The notes: a model not told the origin generated them from the sequence alone. Positions 11,408 to 22,345 are shown, numbered from the stretch's first letter. The stretch is 64,000 nucleotides of DNA from Polyodon spathula (GCF_017654505.1 NC_054548.1:36883570-36947569); one strand, 5' to 3'. Made by a program: numbers and translations.

Positions 11408-12070
11408 TGTAACAGGGGGAGATCTGTGCTGACTCTGCTGGCGTGTTCATAGTGTTGCAGGAAGAGGGCAGCAGTCGTCCAATACCAGCCTGTGGGTCAT
11501 GGCAGTGACACGGGGAGGTGGGAAAGGGGGTGTGTGGAATTTCCCTCTTTCTGAGAGGTGGGTCTAACACTCTACTGTCTTCTCAGGTCTGCCCCTTTAA
11601 GACATACCAGGTATACGCAAGCTCGGGTCAGGAACCGAGAACTACCGGAACAGAGACAAAACCGGGAACGAAATTGAAAAGAACAAAACGACAGATAAAG
11701 AAACCTAGTGTTAGCGGGGACACAGTGGGCAGACCCCTGTGTAGTTTTAAAAGTCAGAGCAGGATGGAGACCCAGGCCGTGCGGGTAGCGACGGCTGGGG
11801 TAGCGTTGCCGAGTGCTGCACCTTTTGTTTATAGTTTTTGATGACTGTGTTTTCTTTTCCCTTTTTTACCTTTGTTTTTTGAATTATTATTCTGAGCACC
11901 TCCGAGTGCACCCACCTTGGACTTTCTTACCAGCATTGGTATTCCCGTGGTCCTGTCTATCATCGTTGATAGACAGGCCACGGACAACAGCGCCCTCTGC
12001 GAGCAAAAATAAATCATTGCATTAAAATATTGAATTTATATTTTTGACCCGGCACCTGGACCACGCCACA
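11408..12070 (+). mobile_element. LTR-like insertion (probable solo LTR)
   Basis: The segment begins TGTAACAGGGGGAG and ends CCACGCCACA, giving the TG...CA termini of an LTR. It is much more GC-rich than its surroundings. It includes AATAAATC (about 12008), then ATTAAAAT, as polyadenylation-like signals before the end. A hairpin, CCTGTCTATC / GATAGACAGG, lies at about 11953-11979. Flanking 5-base sequences (AATAT and AAGTT) do not match, so the target duplication is either decayed or the borders are slightly off. Confidence 0.55.
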
Positions 12071-12129
12071 AAGTTCACATGTATGAAGGATGAAAGGATA
12101 ACACGTAAATTACAGTGTGAAGATAAATA

Positions 12130-12192
<63 letters not shown>
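12130..12192. repeat. (TA)n microsatellite
   Basis: About 60 bases of alternating TA. Confidence 0.97.
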
Positions 12193-12195
<3 letters not shown>

Positions 12196-12400
12196 CTACA
12201 ATTTTACAGTAATTAAGGATTTTTTGGTGTTGTTTTTTCAGTAAATCCAATTTTTCTACTTTCATCAATTTGAATTGATTAAGTTTTCATTTGCTTCATT
12301 TGAAAAAAAAAATATAATATAATTATATTGAAATTGGGATAAATTGACCTTGAAATTTATTTGTGTTTTTATTGTGTTATATATTTAAATTTTGAAGTAA

Positions 12401-14375
12401 AATGGCAAGAAAGTGGCTCAGTGCAGAGGCCTAATGGAGTCTGACACAGAGAGAGATTTTGTGCCTGATGACTCTGGTAGTGAATATATACCGAGTGACT
12501 ATTCCTCCAGTGAGGAATCCAGCAGTATGTAGGAAGAGGAGCCAATGGACATTGAGCCGGAGCCCCTACCTGAACCGGGTACAGTAGGTCCTGGACCGAG
12601 GGGTGGTGTATTTCAGCCACTCTGCGATTGGACCCCCCCTAACAACATCCAGCCTCAAACTCCACTTTTTTTTCTGGCACACAGGTATCAGGGTGAAAAC
12701 AAATGGACTGACCCCAATTGTCTCCAGTTCTGATGACTATTTGGAGTATTTGGTTATTCAGACCAATTTGTATGCCCAGCAATACATGGCACAATATGGG
12801 GACAACCAGGGGTGACATTCTAGGTTGCACAAATGGGTCCCCAGTAATCTAATTGAAATGAAACAGTTCTGGGGTTTATCCCTTCTTATGGGACTGGTGA
12901 ATAAACCTAGAATTGATTTATATCAGTCCACTGACCCTGTTCACGCTTTTCCAATTTTCCCTGCCACCATGAGCTGGGACAGGTTTCAATTAATTTTAAC
13001 ATTTTTACACTATAATGAGAATTCTAATGTTCTCCCGAGGTACCATCCTGAATTTGACAGACTCTTCAAATTGTGTCCCCTTCTCGATCACCTGCAGAAT
13101 AAATTTGAAGAGACATACTCGCTTGGCAAAAATGTATCTGTGGATGAGTCCCTCCTTCTATTCAAGGTGAGGCTCATTTTTAAACAGTATATTCCCATGA
13201 AATGTGCCTGTATGAGATTAAACTGTACAAACTGTGTGAGAGCTCCACTGGGTACACTCATCGGTTCATACTGTATACAATCAATCAATCAATCTGTATT
13301 TTATACAGCGCCTTTCATAGTGGACCACCATCACAAAGTGCTTTACAAGATGCAGTAACACAAGAAAATCCATAATACTTCAAATACGGAGAAATACATA
13401 ATACATGATATACAGCAAAAACAATGCATAATACATTAAATACAGTGGAAAGTGCATAATACATGATAGTAGCATAATACATGAAATAGTGGCAGCAACA
13501 CAGCAGATAATAGCAGATATCAGGTTTAAAGAGCATGGAAAGCAAGAGAGAATAGGTGAGTCTTGAGACAGGGAAGGACTCTCAGATTGAGCCACCTGGC
13601 TGCCACCCATGGTTGCAGACCACTGAGAATTGTATGGGATATGGTTTTTCCCCTCCTAAATTTGGGCTACCATTTGTATGTAGATGCAGGAAACTTCTAC
13701 GCAGGAATCCCTCTGTTTAGGGTTTTGTACACATTCCAAACAATGGCTTGTTCCATAAGACCAAACTGGAAGGAATTTCCCATCAATTGGTAGCCAAGAA
13801 ACACGGCGTGGTGAAACCAGCGCTCTGCACTGTGAGGAACTGCTGACAATGAAATACACAGATAAAAAAAGATGAGTACCTCCTCACCACCATTCACAAT
13901 GAGGCTCGGTACACTCTCATAAATAAGCCTGAGTGTGTGCTGGACTACAACAGACACATGGGAGGTGTAGATAAGTTGGACCAAATGCTGGAAGACCATG
14001 GCATGGTATCAGAAACTCGCCATGTACGTGGTCCAGATTTCATTATACAACAGCCATGTTGAGTACTGTTGCTCCAGAAAGCAAGCTTACTTTTGTAGCC
14101 TTTCAGACTTCTGTCATCTCCAGCCTCATATTTGCCAGCCAAGAAATGCAGGAAACAGTAAGAGTAGAGGCAGTGGCTAGACTTACTGAATGTCATTTTA
14201 TATGGACCCTGCCACCATCTGGGTGTAAAGCAAGGCCACAAAAAAGTGCTGTGTCTGTTCCAGGAAGGGCATGGGGCAGGATACATGGTACTACTGTCCC
14301 CGCTTTCCCTCTCAGCCGGGCCTCTGTTTGGAGGAGTGTTTTGAAAGGTACCACACGGCTAAACCCCAGAACATA
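12401..14375 (+). pseudogene. piggyBac (PGBD4-like) transposase, broken
   Basis: The start codon at 12401 opens MARKWLSAEA, typical of the family, and is followed by a stop, then an acidic/serine-rich N-terminal tail. The catalytic core is recognisable in pieces: a Glu-Met-Lys-Gln-Phe-Trp-Gly block (about 12860), VSVDESLL with the first catalytic Asp (about 13140), Leu-Tyr-Val-Asp near 13680 with two extra residues before Asn-Phe-Tyr, and RHMGGVDKLDQML (about 13950) with the third Asp. The C-terminal Cys-rich zinc-binding domain (Cys-Cys-Val-Cys ... Cys-Leu-Glu-Glu-Cys-Phe) ends near 14350. Multiple stops and frameshifts and a LINE insertion inactivate it. An active enzyme would excise and insert at TTAA. 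Confidence 0.88.
13275..13560 (-). mobile_element. L2-like LINE 3' tail inserted in the piggyBac transposase
   Basis: Read on the minus strand, the segment starts with the end of a LINE ORF (a Lys-Thr-His-like block), continues through a 3' UTR with repeated CATGTATTATG units, and ends with TGTAAAGCACTTTGTGATGG, GGTGGTCCACTATGAAAGG and a short (GATT)n tail at about 13275-13290. The same tail is found at 53250-54315. The transposase frame is interrupted exactly here and resumes near 13610. Confidence 0.8.
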
Positions 14376-16000
14376 CGACTAAAGTTACCACACGACTAAA
14401 CTCCAGAACAAACCAGCATGACCAGTAACGAATGTAACAAAAGGTTCTAAAAGTCACTTGTTGTCATGCAGCAAAATTACCTTGTGGAAGAGGAAAGTTC
14501 AAAGTGACCTAGTCTCAGTCTAGGACCTATAAATGCTTGACATACCATAAAAAGGTACACGTATTTGGTATTTCAACTGTTGTTAGATTCACAGGTCCAA
14601 ATAAAAGGGAAAAAAGTGACTTTTATGATATGCAGTGACATTACCCATCAATTGCAGGTTACTATATAACCTGTAATGGAGTTCAAAGTGTTATGATTAC
14701 CGATATTTATACCATTTTTGGGTGTTCATTGCTGCGTGTATAACCCCACATTGACCACAAGGTCATTTTAGGAACGAATTTATAAAGTATTTATATATAA
14801 TATATTCATAAATATAATTCTATATTGTCTTACTATATATGTATCTATAGATAGGATATATATATATATATATATCATATATAACCATCATCACCAGTAA
14901 ACTGTAAGTCCCACCCATGTTATCTGGTATCCGACACATAGGCACCTGGTTTTTCAAACTGGTTCAGACCGACATCCTGATCCATTTGACATCTTTCCAC
15001 GTAGTATAACAATACAGACTTAAGGTGCACAGTCATGTTAGGTATTTGTGACAGATAAATTGTCACAATGTTGTCAACATGTCTCTAAATTTAAAGTTTA
15101 TAGTGGAACAATAGTATATATATATATATATATAATATATATAGATATATATATATAATAATATATATCATCATATCTTATTCTTTGATGGAGTAGTGGC
15201 CAGTTGAAATCAGGGTGGTATTTCACCCCAGACACCATGAGCTGCGTTTTTCAAAGTTGCAAATTAAAAGTGGCCTGATATCTGTCTACAGCATGTACAC
15301 CCCCCAAATCATTGAAAAGATTACAACATAGGCACAGGCACATCGATCATCTTAATAGTTTCTAGAGTATTACACCAAACATTAGCATTTTAGGGACTAA
15401 ATGTGATGCAGGTATAATATATTTTATTTTAGTAACAGATTGAAACCTCTCTCTCCACTCAATCGACATTTGGGAAGCCTCAGGGCTATTAGTCTGTTGG
15501 CTCAGACTCGGTGGTGGGGTGGCACCCCCTGTCGGGAAAGGGATAATTGAGCAGTCTAAAATTGGGGTGGCAGGAGACTGGAACCACACTCCCCTACCGA
15601 CAATCCAGCCAGGGCAAGTGCAATATTGTATAAGTGCAAAGCCAGGACTGGTTATGTGTATTATTTAACTGTTGTTTCATGTATTTTACTCTATTCACTA
15701 GCGGCAAGGTATGTTATGTTATCATAAATGCCAAGCCTTCAATACAACCTGTTTTAATAAAGAATAATTGAATAACTGTGCTCCTTGGTGTAGGTTGTGG
15801 GCTGGTTACTGTCCCCCTCCATCGATGCCTCGAACCTGTGTACCAATAAAAGTAGAAGCTAATTATAATAGAATAGAATTGCTTATTTTCTTTAAATATA
15901 AAATGGTATAGTCTGGCTGTATTCTTTATTGCAGGGCATTAGGTTACCCACCCCCTCAGGCTGGTGTGGCTCTCCCATCTTTCTTGAGTACTTAAACCAC
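14376..16000. other. Non-coding stretch with TA-rich runs
   Basis: No gene recognised. TA-rich microsatellite-like runs lie at about 14853-14875 and 15114-15170. A 30-base motif containing CACACGGCTAAACCCCAGAAC is repeated imperfectly in tandem at about 14348-14410. Confidence 0.5.
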
Positions 16001-16004
16001 CGGA

Positions 16005-16372
16005 TTACTCCACTCACTGCTGGACGGCTCAGTCAAATTACTAAAAGTGCCAATTTCCTGCCTGTGTCCTCTCCAAGGGTCCTATAAGTCCATCCTTATC
16101 CTTAAAAAAGGTACCCCAACAATTGGCAATGGCTGCAAAGGAAATCATGCTGCTCCCCTACCACTGGTTAGTTGGCACTGTGTACAAAAGCTACAATAAG
16201 CCTGTACATCAGAATACAAGCCTGGCCAATAAAACCGCCTAGCTGTTGGATCCATTGTCTTTGTAGTTCCCAAATGCCCTGCCCATGGTATTGTATGTGC
16301 TATGTCTAACACATTCTCTCTCAAACTGTTAGGCACAATCAACTGTTCTTGACCCTTTATTTTGTATGTCAA
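16005..16372 (-). pseudogene. Gypsy integrase N-terminal (zinc-binding) fragment
   Basis: The minus-strand frame at 16372-16145 encodes an HHCC zinc-binding domain: His in Asp-Ile-Ala-His, His in Ala-Gly-His-Leu-Gly, a Phe-Tyr-Trp-Pro-Gly block and Cys-Xaa-Xaa-Cys in FCTQCQLTS. A second frame continues to about 16010 with a Gly-Pro-Leu-Glu-Arg-Thr block, the start of the integrase catalytic core, and then the similarity stops. Integrase inserts the cDNA into the host genome. This fragment lies only about 180 bases downstream of the protease remnant, with no RT or RNase H between, which matches a pol gene with integrase ahead of RT. Confidence 0.83.
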
Positions 16373-16554
16373 AACTACCTCCCCAGTAACTTTACTGGCC
16401 TCTAATGTATTCCCTCTATTTCACTCATTTTCTTAAACAGGTTCTTCAGATGTATCTTTCTGTAACAATCTAAGGTTACTAGGCAAGCTCCACTCCCTTC
16501 CTACTTCAGATTCTGGCTCTGGTTATTCATCCTGGCTCAGATTATTTTCACTCT

Positions 16555-17200
16555 TCACCTATGCATCTTATTTTTCCTGCTCTTCCCTGGTATATCTGAT
16601 TCAGAGTAAACAAAAGGCATGGCCTCCAGCATATTGCCTCCAGATTGTACTTTAGCTTGAGCCCTAGTTAACACCAGATTCACTGGTCTGAAAGTCTGGA
16701 CTAACTCAGGCAAAATGGGTAAATCCTGTCCTAAGATAACTGGAGAGGGCAAAGTATCCAATAAACACACTAACATCAGAAACGTCTGCCCCTGCACCTC
16801 TAAATAGATCTCGGCTGTACAATAAACTTTCTTCCCCAGGAATGCAGCTAATCCTTAGCCCTGGACCATTACTCTGACCTTTCCTCTGCACAAGACTTGA
16901 CTGCACCAAAGTTTGTGTACCACCAGTAGCTATCAAAGCTCACACAGGTTCATTATTTAACATAACAATGATAGTCTGTTCCTTACCCTGGCTTCCCATA
17001 CAAATATACATTATTTCTGTAAACTTTAGCATTAATTTGCTGTTTTAACCTCATCATAGTCCACAAAGTCATTTACATCCATAGCCACAAAGGCACTTTG
17101 CGCCTTACCAGTAAGATACGGTACCAGATACAAGGCCCAAGTAGTGGTCTTCTATATAAATGCTGCGAGCTACCAACCTCTGCAACAGGCTTGAGCGGTC
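16555..17200 (-). pseudogene. Gypsy gag end and aspartic protease remnant
   Basis: On the minus strand, 17180-17060 encodes a gag segment (Ala-Leu-Tyr-Leu-Val-Pro-Tyr-Leu-Thr-Gly, then an Asp-Val-Asn-Asp-Phe-Val-Asp-Tyr-Asp block). From 16950 to 16570 follows a retroviral-type aspartic protease. The active-site Asp-Thr-Gly appears as Ala-Thr-Gly within ALIATGGTQTLV, so the catalytic aspartate is lost. A Val-Ile-Leu-Gly-Gln-Asp-Leu-Pro block and a Thr-Arg-Ala-Gln-Ala-Lys block close it. Stops and a frame change confirm decay. The plus-strand gypsy at 17291 is inserted in the gag region of this element. Confidence 0.8.
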
Positions 17201-17344
17201 GTGTGTGGAGCTCAAGTAAAATCTCTTAAACCTAAGACATAGGGCAAGATTTGTTTGACATAAAAAAGAAAAACGAAACCTGTTGGTTACTGTGACAACG
17301 ATCAATGATTCTTGGTGTTAGATCCCCCCCCCCCCCCCCCAACC

Positions 17345-17600
17345 AGGAGACAAGGTAATGCTGCTGCTTCCTTCCTCAGAATCGAAATGATGTGCTAAAT
17401 AGCAGAGGCCATATGAAGTGATTCAGGCTATAAGAATGGTGAATCGTGAAATTAGACAGCCCGATCACCGAAACGAAAGAGAAATTTACCAAATAAATTC
17501 ATTAAAGCCCTGGCAGGCAAGGGAGGCCTTATTTATAGCCCCAGGCAATATAGAGGATGATTTAGGCCCCTGTCCAGAGACCCCTAGCACTAGAGTCATT
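17345..17600 (+). pseudogene. Gypsy integrase C-terminal fragment
   Basis: The frame reads GDKVMLLLPSSESK, a stop, a second stop, then Pro-Tyr-Glu-Val-Ile, a Glu-Ile-Arg-Gln-Pro-Asp block and YQINSLKPWQ. These are features of the chromodomain-less C-terminal tail (GPY/F-like) of fish gypsy integrases. Two in-frame stops break it. It lies directly before the RT domain, joined by the short linker found in Gmr1-type polyproteins. Confidence 0.8.
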
Positions 17601-18345
17601 TAGATGGGGGGAACAGTTAAGTCCAGATCAGCAGCAGGTATTGAGGAGTTCAGCTATGTTTTTTTCTGACATGCCCGGTAGAACTAATCTTGCTGAATAT
17701 GACATTATCTCTCCACCAGGTGTCACAGTACGAGAGAGATCTTACTGGATCCCAGAAGGTCGACGAAGTGATGTTCGCAAAGAGGTATTGGCAATGCTCA
17801 CACTTGGGGTGATTGAGCCTTCCAGGAGCGAATGGTGCAGTCTAATTGTCATAGTGGCCAAAAAAGACGGCACCAACCACTTCTGCATTGATTTCCGTAA
17901 GGTAAACGCTATTACCAAGTTCGATTCTTACACCGTGCATTGGGTCGATGAGCTTCTAGATAGACTGGGGATGGCGAAGTTTATCTCTACTCTGGACCAG
18001 ACAAAGGGATACTGGCAGATCCCCTTGGTCTGCAGTTCTAGAGAGAAAACCACATTTTCTACACCAGAAGGGCTGTTTCACTTTAAAACCATGCCGTTTG
18101 GGCTACATGGTGTGCCCACTGCCTTTCAGAGACTGATGGACGTGGTCTTACGCCCACATCGGGAATATGTGGCGGCGTATATTGACAATGTGGTTATTTA
18201 CAGTTCCACCTGGCGAGAGCATTTGTCTAGGGGTACAGACATTTTTCAGTCTCTAACGGTAGCCCGGCTGACAACTAATTTACAAAATGTGCATTTGGCA
18301 AAAGAGAGACTCAATATTTGGGATTTGTAATGGGGATTGATAGGG
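17600..18345 (+). pseudogene. Gypsy reverse transcriptase, lost second active-site Asp
   Basis: The long frame starting at 17641 gives the RT palm and fingers: a Pro-Pro-Gly-Val-Thr-Val-Arg-Glu-Arg block, Ser-Glu-Trp, an Asp-Phe-Arg-Lys-Val-Asn block, a Thr-Leu-Asp-Gln-Thr-Lys-Gly-Tyr-Trp block and a Pro-Phe-Gly-Leu-His-Gly-Val-Pro block. The catalytic YxDD box reads AAYIDNVVIY, with the second Asp replaced by Asn. The frame breaks near 18320, where the next block (Leu-Gly-Phe-Val-Met-Gly) is in another frame. The enzyme would copy element RNA into cDNA; this copy is dead by mutation and frameshift. Confidence 0.9.
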
Positions 18346-19020
18346 TGAAACCCGTTTTCACCAAAATCCAGGCTTTGGTAGATGCGGCAATCCCCAAAAC
18401 CAAGACTCAGGTAAGGTCACTATTGGGATTAGCTGGTTATTACCACCACTTTATCCCTGAGTATGCCACAGTGGTCAACCCCTTAGTTGATCTCACCAAA
18501 AAGAGTTCTATTAATTCAAATTCTATTAAATGGTCAGTAGAATGTCAGGGGGCGTTTGATATTATCAAGCAGAGACTCTGCCAGGCCCCCACACTCATCA
18601 CCTCAGGCTTCATCCTCCACATCGATGCGTTGGATGTCGGTTTGGGTGAAGTCTTGTCCCAAAAGGTAGATGGAGTAGAACATTGCATCCTGTATCTCAG
18701 TAAAAAAAAATGCTCACTTGGGAGCACAACTACTCCGTGGTTGAAAAGGAGTGTTTGGCCATTAAATGGGCTACTCACTCTTTACGATAATATCTGCTGG
18801 GACATTCATTTGATCTCGTCACGGACCATGCCCCACTCATGTGGTTAAACACAATGAAGGACAGCAATGCCTGGATAACTCGTGGTATCTGGTATTGCAG
18901 CTCTTTATATACCACATGATACACCGTGCGGGGAAAGACCATCAAAATGCGGATTCTTTTTTCTGGAAGGGGGGAGTAATGGGAAAGGAAGATTTAGCCA
19001 AGTGTTCCTTCGGCTGCACT
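18318..19020 (+). pseudogene. Gypsy RT connection and RNase H, frameshifted
   Basis: The frame at 18318 begins in the Gly-Phe-Val-Met-Gly block, runs through a Leu-Leu-Gly-Leu-Ala-Gly-Tyr-Tyr segment and reaches RNase H (Leu-His-Ile-Asp-Ala-Leu, where Thr-Asp-Ala-Ser is usual). A frameshift at an A-run near 18703-18711 moves the Val-Val-Glu-Lys-Glu-Cys-Leu-Ala-Ile-Lys block to another frame, and a further change separates the Val-Thr-Asp-His block. The region ends in a Lys-Asp-His-Gln-Asn-Ala-Asp block, a G-rich stretch and the LTR, with no integrase following. Confidence 0.88.
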
Positions 19021-19035
19021 CTGAGCAGTAGAATA

Positions 19036-19795
19036 TGTGACAGAGATCAAATGATTTTTGTTGTTAGATCCCCCATCCCCCCCCGACCTATGAGAGCACT
19101 GTGTAAAGGGAACAGAGTACCTTGGGCTAGTTGGCCCGACAATTTATTCCTAGGGTTAGGTGGAAGTTGGCCATCTAGAAAGGGGGGGAAGCTATTATAC
19201 ACTAAACCATTAAGGTTAAGGTTAACGCTGTGGCATCCGCGGAATGGAGGAGTGGATGTGCTAGTTAACCAGGGGGTCAAGGTCGACGGTATAAATAAGG
19301 GATGTAGCTATGCAATCTTTTTCTTGCAATGGTTATGCTATTGACCGAAAGGACACGAGTAAAAAGTAATTGTGAGTGTTTTTTTGTTTGTTTGTCAGTG
19401 TGTCTACTGTTTGTCTTTTTTGTTAGACTAGATGGCTAACACGGTCCGAAGCTATCATCCATGGCCAGTACAAAACCCGGGAAACAAAAGCACTAACTGT
19501 TTGTCACAAATAATTGTACCTTTACAACCTGCACTGAAGCACTCACTGGGAGAGGTGACCATGTTTGTGTGTGGTCTTCTGGACTGTGTTATCATTTACG
19601 GGACTGCAACTCTCCACATTCCTGAGCAGTACACATCGCTGTGTATTGTTAATTCTCTTGTTTCTTTTCTGTCTGATCATCAGATCCCTGGATTTAAAAT
19701 AAAGAGAACCCAGTTCTACTCGTACTTTGTTGTTTGTCTCTTCATTACTGGATTACTACACTGCACCTGCATGTACCACTTACCACTTTGCCACA
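19036..19795 (+). mobile_element. 3' LTR of the 17.3-kb gypsy element
   Basis: The LTR begins TGTGACAGAGATC after a degraded polypurine tract (ACTCTGAGCAGTAGAATA) and ends CTTTGCCACA, followed by the GTTAC duplication. It is 760 bp. AAAATAAAG (about 19698) is a candidate polyadenylation signal. Related copies lie at 7818-8215 (plus strand) and about 46265-46797 (minus strand). The open frame at 19432-19857 is an accident of this LTR. Confidence 0.88.
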
Positions 19796-19800
19796 GTTAC

Positions 19801-21840
19801 ACTAATTTGTTCAAACATACAAATATGTGGATTAGCATATACTGTGGAATTTGTTGAACTCGAATGGGCTACCCATATACTGGATCCACAACAACAAAAA
19901 ATCTAATAACATTATACTGGTTAGAGCCTTGCACTGTCCCTGAAAAATTCAGATTCAGGTTATTATTCTTATTCTTATTCTTATTATTATTCTTGTTCTT
20001 ATATTTATGATGATGTAGTCGGAAATGTGTGTGAGTAGGGAAATCCATTGTAGATTTATTACTAGTATATAGAAAATGTACTCTACTAAACCTTTTGACC
20101 TGAATATTCTTTATATCATTAACCTAATGTGCTGGATTTTAGCTCTGGTCCGTAGAAAACATATTTAAATAAACCCTCCCATATTTTAATATTAATTAGG
20201 TCATTGACATTTGAAGGAGAATTTCTCTCCCTAAAGAAAACTAAACCCAAATTGCCCAAAAGGTACTACCAAAATAGTGCAACAAAAAAAGTTAGATTTT
20301 TATTTTTGAGCAGGGATATTATACTTGGTGTAGTTTTGGGGTGTTGTGTAGTTACATAGCTAGATGCTTATACAGCTAACCAACAAGTTTTAGCCTGCAG
20401 TCTTCCCAGAGGCTCTTCCTGATACCCTTGAGCATAAGTCTAAATCAGAAATTCTTTCAGAAGTCATTTTCCTTGATCATCTTTCTGCAGACTGCCTTTT
20501 TTTTCAGCATCCCATAGCGGAATCCACAAAACCCCAAAAGGCATTTACGTCCCCCTACACAAAGGCTAAAATTATCAGGAAGCTCCTCAGGTTAAATCCA
20601 GTTAAAATACCACTTCAAATTTGTAAAATATCTTGAGGTACACATAATACTAACTGAAAGATACATTATTCACATACTTTTGTTATTTAATATATATAAA
20701 ATCAAAATCCAAATATATATTTTAAATATGTGTAAAACATCACTGAAAGTATTCCATTCCTTGCATCATTTTGTTTATGAATGACTAGCAAATGTGAGCA
20801 TGACCCAAGGTTTCAAAAAGTTTAATACATTTATATTGTCTGAAATGTCTCAGCCTTTTAATGCAAGGTTTAGTCCTATCTGTAATCTTTAGTATTGCTA
20901 TGAATTATGTATTCCAAGTATTGTTTGTCTTTCAGTTGATAATGAGCTACTAGGTGTTCTGAGCACAGGAGTTGTCAGAATAAAAGTGTACTGGGTTCAG
21001 TTTAGTTTCTTCTACAAAACATTTAGCCAGTCACTAAATGTTTTACCTAAACTAACAAGTATCATCAACTAAATGAATTCAATATTTAATCAATTCATTG
21101 ATATCGTATTTTAACAGTTTATTTAATACACCATAGGCCTCTTATGCATCAGTACCATTTGAAAAAAGTTTGTTAAGTTGTGCAAATTGGAAAGTTTGTC
21201 AAATAAGCCAGTGTTTATTGTTAGTATTTGCAAGTAATATACTGTATTTACTGTATTTTGAAGAGAAATTACTCACTCAAGAAACGTGTGTGTTAATAAA
21301 GCTTTAAATCACAGTATGAGTGAAATGTGTGGAAAATTCATTCTTCATTGGTCAATGGCTTCGGTAATTGTGTTTTTCTGAATATGCATTGTATTGTAAA
21401 AAATTACATTAAAACACTGTTTCAGAGTACAACCCAAATGCAAGTCCCCATTGGATTATGACAGATCTAAGTATGTGTATTAGTAAGTATGATTAATAAG
21501 CCTAGAAACGAGTACTTCTCATAGCTTGCTGCATGTATGTATAGAGTGATGTTAGCAGTGGTTTAGCATCAAAGAATCAAATACATTTTTGTATAGATTA
21601 ATGTTTCTATTTCATTTTTTGAGAGCAATCCTTTCAGAGATATAACTTCACATGGCTTATGCAGGTGTTTTAAATGTCTTGTACATCTCTGGGGTCTTCA
21701 AGTGGGCACCTTCCATCCTTTGTGTTTCGTTGACTAGCCCAGAAAACCTCAAGAGGGCTCGACAGTGATTCTGGCGTCCCAGCATCACCCTCCTCCATCC
21801 CCCACTCAGCTCAGCCCAGCTTACTTACCGTTACATCAGC
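19801..21840. other. Intergenic, no gene recognised
   Basis: AT-rich sequence with a short (TTATTC)-type run at about 19958-19990. No coding or RNA gene seen. Confidence 0.5.
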
Positions 21841-22345
21841 GTTGCTTTCTTTCTATTGTGCTTGAGATCCCCATACAGAATCTTTCTGTCTCAACCACAG
21901 CCAGTTGCTGCTCCTTTCTGCTGCTTCAGATAAGTTCTTCACTGTGCGATGCAACTCTTGGCCACTGAACCCGAAGTCTCTGAGAAATCGGGTTGTAGAG
22001 TGTGCCACAAATCCTCGACAACCCACCTCCACTGGGTAAACTCGGACTCTCCATCCTCGCTGTTCCGCTTCAGCAGCTAGTTGAGCATACCGAAGTTTCT
22101 TCCTCTCACACGTCTCATCCACAGCATCCTCCCATGGCACTGTTAACTCTACCAGATGAACAAGGCGTGCTGATCCAGACCACAAAAAAATGTCTGGTCG
22201 AAAGTTAGTGGTGGCAACCTCAGTTGGAAAAATAAGCCATTGAACAACATCTGCCAGCTTCTTCCAGTCTTTAGCAGCTTCCAGTTGTCCTGTGCGAGGC
22301 TTGGTTTTAAAATCAAGAGCCGTAACTGCACTAAAAACCCATTTT
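21841..22345 (-). pseudogene. LINE ORF C-terminal fragment with PD-(D/E)xK-like endonuclease
   Basis: A single minus-strand open frame of about 168 codons reads Asp-Trp-Lys-Lys-Leu-Ala-Asp-Val, then FRPDIFLWSGSARLVHLVE followed by Leu-Thr-Val-Pro-Trp-Glu-Asp, then YPVEVGCRGF and Ala-Ser/Asn-Trp-Leu-Trp-Leu-Arg. The Arg-Pro-Asp plus downstream Glu-Leu-Thr arrangement resembles the restriction-like endonuclease found at the C-terminus of R2/R4-type non-LTR retrotransposons. This C-terminal block is common in fish repeat predictions. It ends with a stop near 21839. RT is absent, so this is a 5'-truncated insertion; the exact clade is uncertain. Confidence 0.65.

Larger units (their letters stand above)
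10264..14400 (+). mobile_element. piggyBac element, decayed, with nested insertions
   Basis: The left end starts CCTCTTGTGTGCTAC right after TTAA (10264-10267), inside a gypsy RNase H/RT region. It carries two subterminal palindromes, ACGTACCTGGTACGT and GGACGTACATGATACGTCC, typical in layout of vertebrate piggyBac ends. The transposase follows from about 12401 to about 14375. Inside lie an (AAT)n tract, an LTR-like insert (11408-12070), a (TA)n tract and an L2-like LINE tail (about 13275-13560). I could not find the right TIR, so the right border is approximate. Confidence 0.7.
17286..19800 (+). mobile_element. Gmr1-like gypsy element with GTTAC target duplication, internally deleted
   Basis: The unit is bracketed by GTTAC at 17286-17290 and 19796-19800. 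The 5' LTR survives only as its first 35-55 bases (TGTGACAACGATCAATGATT, then a poly-C run at about 17324-17340), and the sequence then jumps into the C-terminus of integrase. RT and RNase H follow, then a complete 3' LTR. Integrase precedes RT and nothing lies between RNase H and the LTR, so the pol order is that of Gmr1-like Ty3/gypsy elements. The deletion removed the rest of the 5' LTR, gag, protease and most of integrase. Confidence 0.9.

Noticed and set aside
19432..19857. Open frame of 141 residues
   Set aside because: It lies almost entirely inside the gypsy 3' LTR and crosses its border and the target duplication.
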